A stretch of DNA of 64,000 nt. Origin: Vibrio jasicida CAIM 1864 = LMG 25398 (lineage in GTDB: Bacteria; Pseudomonadota; Gammaproteobacteria; Enterobacterales; Vibrionaceae). The stretch spans positions 54,376 through 118,375 of the forward strand of contig NZ_BAOG01000090.1 in the NCBI RefSeq assembly GCF_000400365.1, written 5' to 3'. Position numbers and translations under genes: made by a program. Every line of letters begins with the position of its first letter. Within the stretch, counting starts at the first letter, position 1. Positions 62,302 to 64,000 of this stretch are shown in pieces. The notes beneath the pieces are model-generated. The model did not search any database. It was not told the DNA's origin and worked only from the letters and a program-made list of their open reading frames with translations.

Positions 62302-63234
62302 ATGATTGTTAAAAACAAATTTAGCTTATTCCCCATTCAATACGAAGAGATTTGGCAAGCGTACAAAACTCACGAAGCGGCTTTCTGGACCACAGAAGAA
62401 CTCGATTTTGCTCAAGATCTTGCTGATCTTGCCAAGCTGACCGAAGGCGAAAAGCACTTCATTCGACATGTGTTGGCGTTCTTTGCTCAGAGCGAAGGGA
62501 TGATTAACGAGAACTTATTGACTCGATTTTATGGCGAAATTGAAATCGCAGAAGCGCGCTGCTTCCTTGCTTTGCAGGCATTTAATGAGGTCATTCACGC
62601 AGAGACTTACGCACTGCAACTCGAAACTTACATTCCCGATGTTGAAGAGCGTGAGCGCTTGTTCAATGCGATTGAAAACGTCCCGACTGTAAAGCGTAAG
62701 GCGGAGTGGGTAATGAAGTGGATCTCTTCCGATAAACCATTGGCCATGCGTTTGATCGCCTTTGGTCTTGTGGAAGGCTTGTTCTTCGCTGGCAGCTTCT
62801 GTGCCATTTACTACTTCCGTAAACGTGGTTTGCTGGCAGGTTTGGCGGCAAGCAATGACTTAATCGCTCGTGATGAAGGGTTGCACTTTAGCTTTTCTGC
62901 GCTGCTATTCAAAACCTTGGGGCAGGGCAAAGTGACACAACAAGAGTTTGAAGAGATTTGCCGTGAAGCGGTTTCAATTGAGAAGGAGTTTGTAACGGAA
63001 GCCTTACCAGTGGACTTGATTGGTATGAATGCTGAACTGATGTGCCAATACATTGAGCACACTGCTGATGTTATCGCTGGTTTGTTTGGTTTCAACCCGA
63101 TCTTCGGTGCGGAAAACCCATTTGATTACATGCGCTTATTGGATATGGAAGGAAAGACCAATTTCTTCGAAAAACGTGTTACTGAGTACAAAAGACCTCA
63201 AGATCGCCAGTTGAGTTTTGATGCAGATTTCTAA
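62302..63234 (+). CDS. nrdB: Class I ribonucleoside-diphosphate reductase small subunit, eukaryote-like
   Basis: 310 aa, shorter than E. coli NrdB (about 376) and closely patterned on eukaryotic R2: FPIQYEEIWQAYK, VEGLFFAGSFCAIYYFRKRGL, IARDEGLH, NFFEKRVTEYKR and the final FDADF. Metal ligands are E65, E96, H99, E158, E192 and H195; radical Tyr is Y103. The first ligand is Glu (SEG), where eukaryotic R2 and E. coli NrdB have Asp. AAGGAAA precedes the ATG. It makes the radical used by NrdA. Confidence 0.94.
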   Translation: MIVKNKFSLFPIQYEEIWQAYKTHEAAFWTTEELDFAQDLADLAKLTEGEKHFIRHVLAFFAQSEGMINENLLTRFYGEIEIAEARCFLALQAFNEVIHAETYALQLETYIPDVEERERLFNAIENVPTVKRKAEWVMKWISSDKPLAMRLIAFGLVEGLFFAGSFCAIYYFRKRGLLAGLAASNDLIARDEGLHFSFSALLFKTLGQGKVTQQEFEEICREAVSIEKEFVTEALPVDLIGMNAELMCQYIEHTADVIAGLFGFNPIFGAENPFDYMRLLDMEGKTNFFEKRVTEYKRPQDRQLSFDADF

Positions 63235-63259
63235 CGGCAAGGGATAGCAGAGAAGAGTG

Positions 63260-63502
63260 ATGAAAATAGAAATGTACAGTAAGGAGCAGTGCTCCCAATG
63301 TGAGACCGCTGCGATGTGGTTGCAAAATCAGGGCTTTAACGTGGCAACGCTCAAGTTGGATGTGGAGTTTGACCGAGAAACCTTGTTCGAGTTATTCCCA
63401 ACCGCAAGAAGCTACCCACAGTTTATGCTTGATGGCGAACCCATTGGCGATTTCAGTCGCTTAAAATCCGCACTCGCTTTTGAGCAAAGTGCCGCTTTCT
63501 AA
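63260..63502 (+). CDS. Glutaredoxin-like electron donor (NrdH/Grx type)
   Basis: 80 aa from the ATG at 63260. Active site C11-S-Q-C14, intermediate between the usual CPYC glutaredoxin and NrdH forms, and the cis-Pro in SYPQFML followed by GEPIGDF. Small size and position 25 bases after nrdB indicate that it re-reduces NrdA. The gene ends just before the dispersed repeat. Confidence 0.88.
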   Translation: MKIEMYSKEQCSQCETAAMWLQNQGFNVATLKLDVEFDRETLFELFPTARSYPQFMLDGEPIGDFSRLKSALAFEQSAAF

Positions 63503-63508
63503 ATTATG

Positions 63509-63807
63509 TATACCCAAGTAACCTCGAGATGCTAGGTTCAGCGAGACTGACTTGGTTTGTAGACGTGGCGGCGATTTAAAGGTTTAGTGGGTCTAAATCA
63601 AGAATCGGCAACAAAGTATACAAGCCAAGACCCTTACTATTTGTAAAGAATGCCCTTTGGGAGCGTGTCATTGACCCGCTTTTTTAATTAAACCAATGGC
63701 TGCGTCAAACAACTTGGAAATAGCTGGCTATTACACTGCGTTGTTTTCCTTGCTCTCGAATCAATGACAACGCTCTGAATCCTGCATCTTGAAGTCACTT
63801 GGGTATA
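63509..63807. repeat. Full copy of the dispersed MITE-like repeat
   Basis: About 299 bp from TATACCCAAG to CTTGGGTATA, with terminal inverted repeats of about 25 imperfect bases (left TATACCCAAGTAACCTCGAG, right end when reversed TATACCCAAGTGACTTCAAG). A nested inner pair GAGCGTGTCATTGA / TCAATGACAACGCTC is also present. It matches the malP-malQ copy at both ends and at the inner pair; the middle differs by substitutions and small indels. It has no coding capacity. Confidence 0.88.
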
Positions 63808-63808
63808 A

Positions 63809-63836
63809 CCCCTTTTATTGAGAAAAGGGGATTTTT
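63809..63836 (+). terminator. Terminator of the nrdA-nrdB-grx operon, beyond the repeat
   Basis: CCCCTTTT (63809-63816) / AAAAGGGG (63823-63830), then ATTTTTA. Transcripts would carry the repeat in the 3' UTR. Confidence 0.85.
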
Positions 63837-64000
63837 ATTTCCACTTAAATTTTGTGGATGTTCAAATTATCAGTAAAAACTCGTAAAACTGTTGAAAACG
63901 TACTCGACATAAATGGTCGAAATTTGTACTGTTGACTCGCTTCACATTCCTAAAACTTCTTATCCGATAATCAGTTGAAGCAAAGATCTGTGTTTGATAC
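63837..64000. other. Right-edge AT-rich non-coding sequence
   Basis: 164 bases with no open frame or hairpin that I can support. Confidence 0.4.

Overview
The window looks like part of the second chromosome of a Vibrio of the Harveyi clade (V. parahaemolyticus / V. alginolyticus / V. harveyi type). The reasons are a quorum-sensing Qrr small RNA with its sigma-54 promoter and LuxO sites, the malT / malP-malQ-glgB arrangement known from Vibrio, a DUF368 (PopT) polyprenyl-phosphate transporter, and a dispersed intergenic repeat bounded by TATACCC...GGGTATA. Species is inferred. No rRNA, tRNA, phage, CRISPR array or transposase gene is visible.

Layout. 1-7.0 kb: 3' part of an inositol dehydrogenase (iolG-like), Na+/serine symporter sstT, a second-chromosome rsgA GTPase with a foldable leader, a lone PTS EIIB-like domain, a three-gene periplasmic copper-delivery operon (unknown protein, Sco, PCuAC), and popT. 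7.2-7.6 kb: LuxO sites, sigma-54 promoter and qrr. 7.7-18.5 kb: maltodextrin/glycogen block (malT divergent from malP, malQ, glgB) with CRP and MalT sites between malT and malP and a strongly structured RNA between malQ and glgB. 18.7-22.4 kb: relatively AT-rich LysR / AbgT transporter / M20 amidohydrolase set. 22.7-25.6 kb: mtgA and a secreted alpha-amylase (malS-like). 25.7-33.9 kb: MFS pump with AraC regulator, DsbA-like thiol protein, yjiH-yjiG-M20 peptidase operon with FNR/CRP-like sites, a DUF1232 protein and a dicarboxylate symporter. 34.2-38.1 kb: a three-gene envelope operon (DUF4056 protein plus two outer-membrane barrels) divergent from a TetR regulator. 38.1-41.3 kb: DUF1835 protein, LysR, YdhR-like enzyme and a small membrane protein. 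41.3-49.4 kb: wza-wzb-wzc polysaccharide export/kinase operon without glycosyltransferases, followed by an unrecognised ~1356-aa protein. 50.0-52.6 kb: nfsA, a MarC-family protein, a patatin. 52.6-55.8 kb: a photo-oxidative stress-like group (flavin-reductase fold, fasciclin, class III-like photolyase, DUF6482) with two identical ECF-type promoter motifs. 55.9-59.5 kb: DUF1800-DUF1501 pair and trhO. 60.0-63.5 kb: nrdA-nrdB-glutaredoxin encoding a eukaryote-like class I ribonucleotide reductase behind a strong Fur box. The window ends with a full copy of the dispersed repeat.

The most interesting items are the Fur-controlled eukaryote-like ribonucleotide reductase with an unusual metal ligand, the shared TGATCG-N16-CGTA promoters of the photolyase group, the structured RNA between malQ and glgB, the TetR-controlled outer-membrane trio, the long unknown protein beside the capsule-export operon, and the hairpin-forming MITE-like repeat. 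Functional names rest on recognised family motifs; coordinates of regulatory sites were read by eye.
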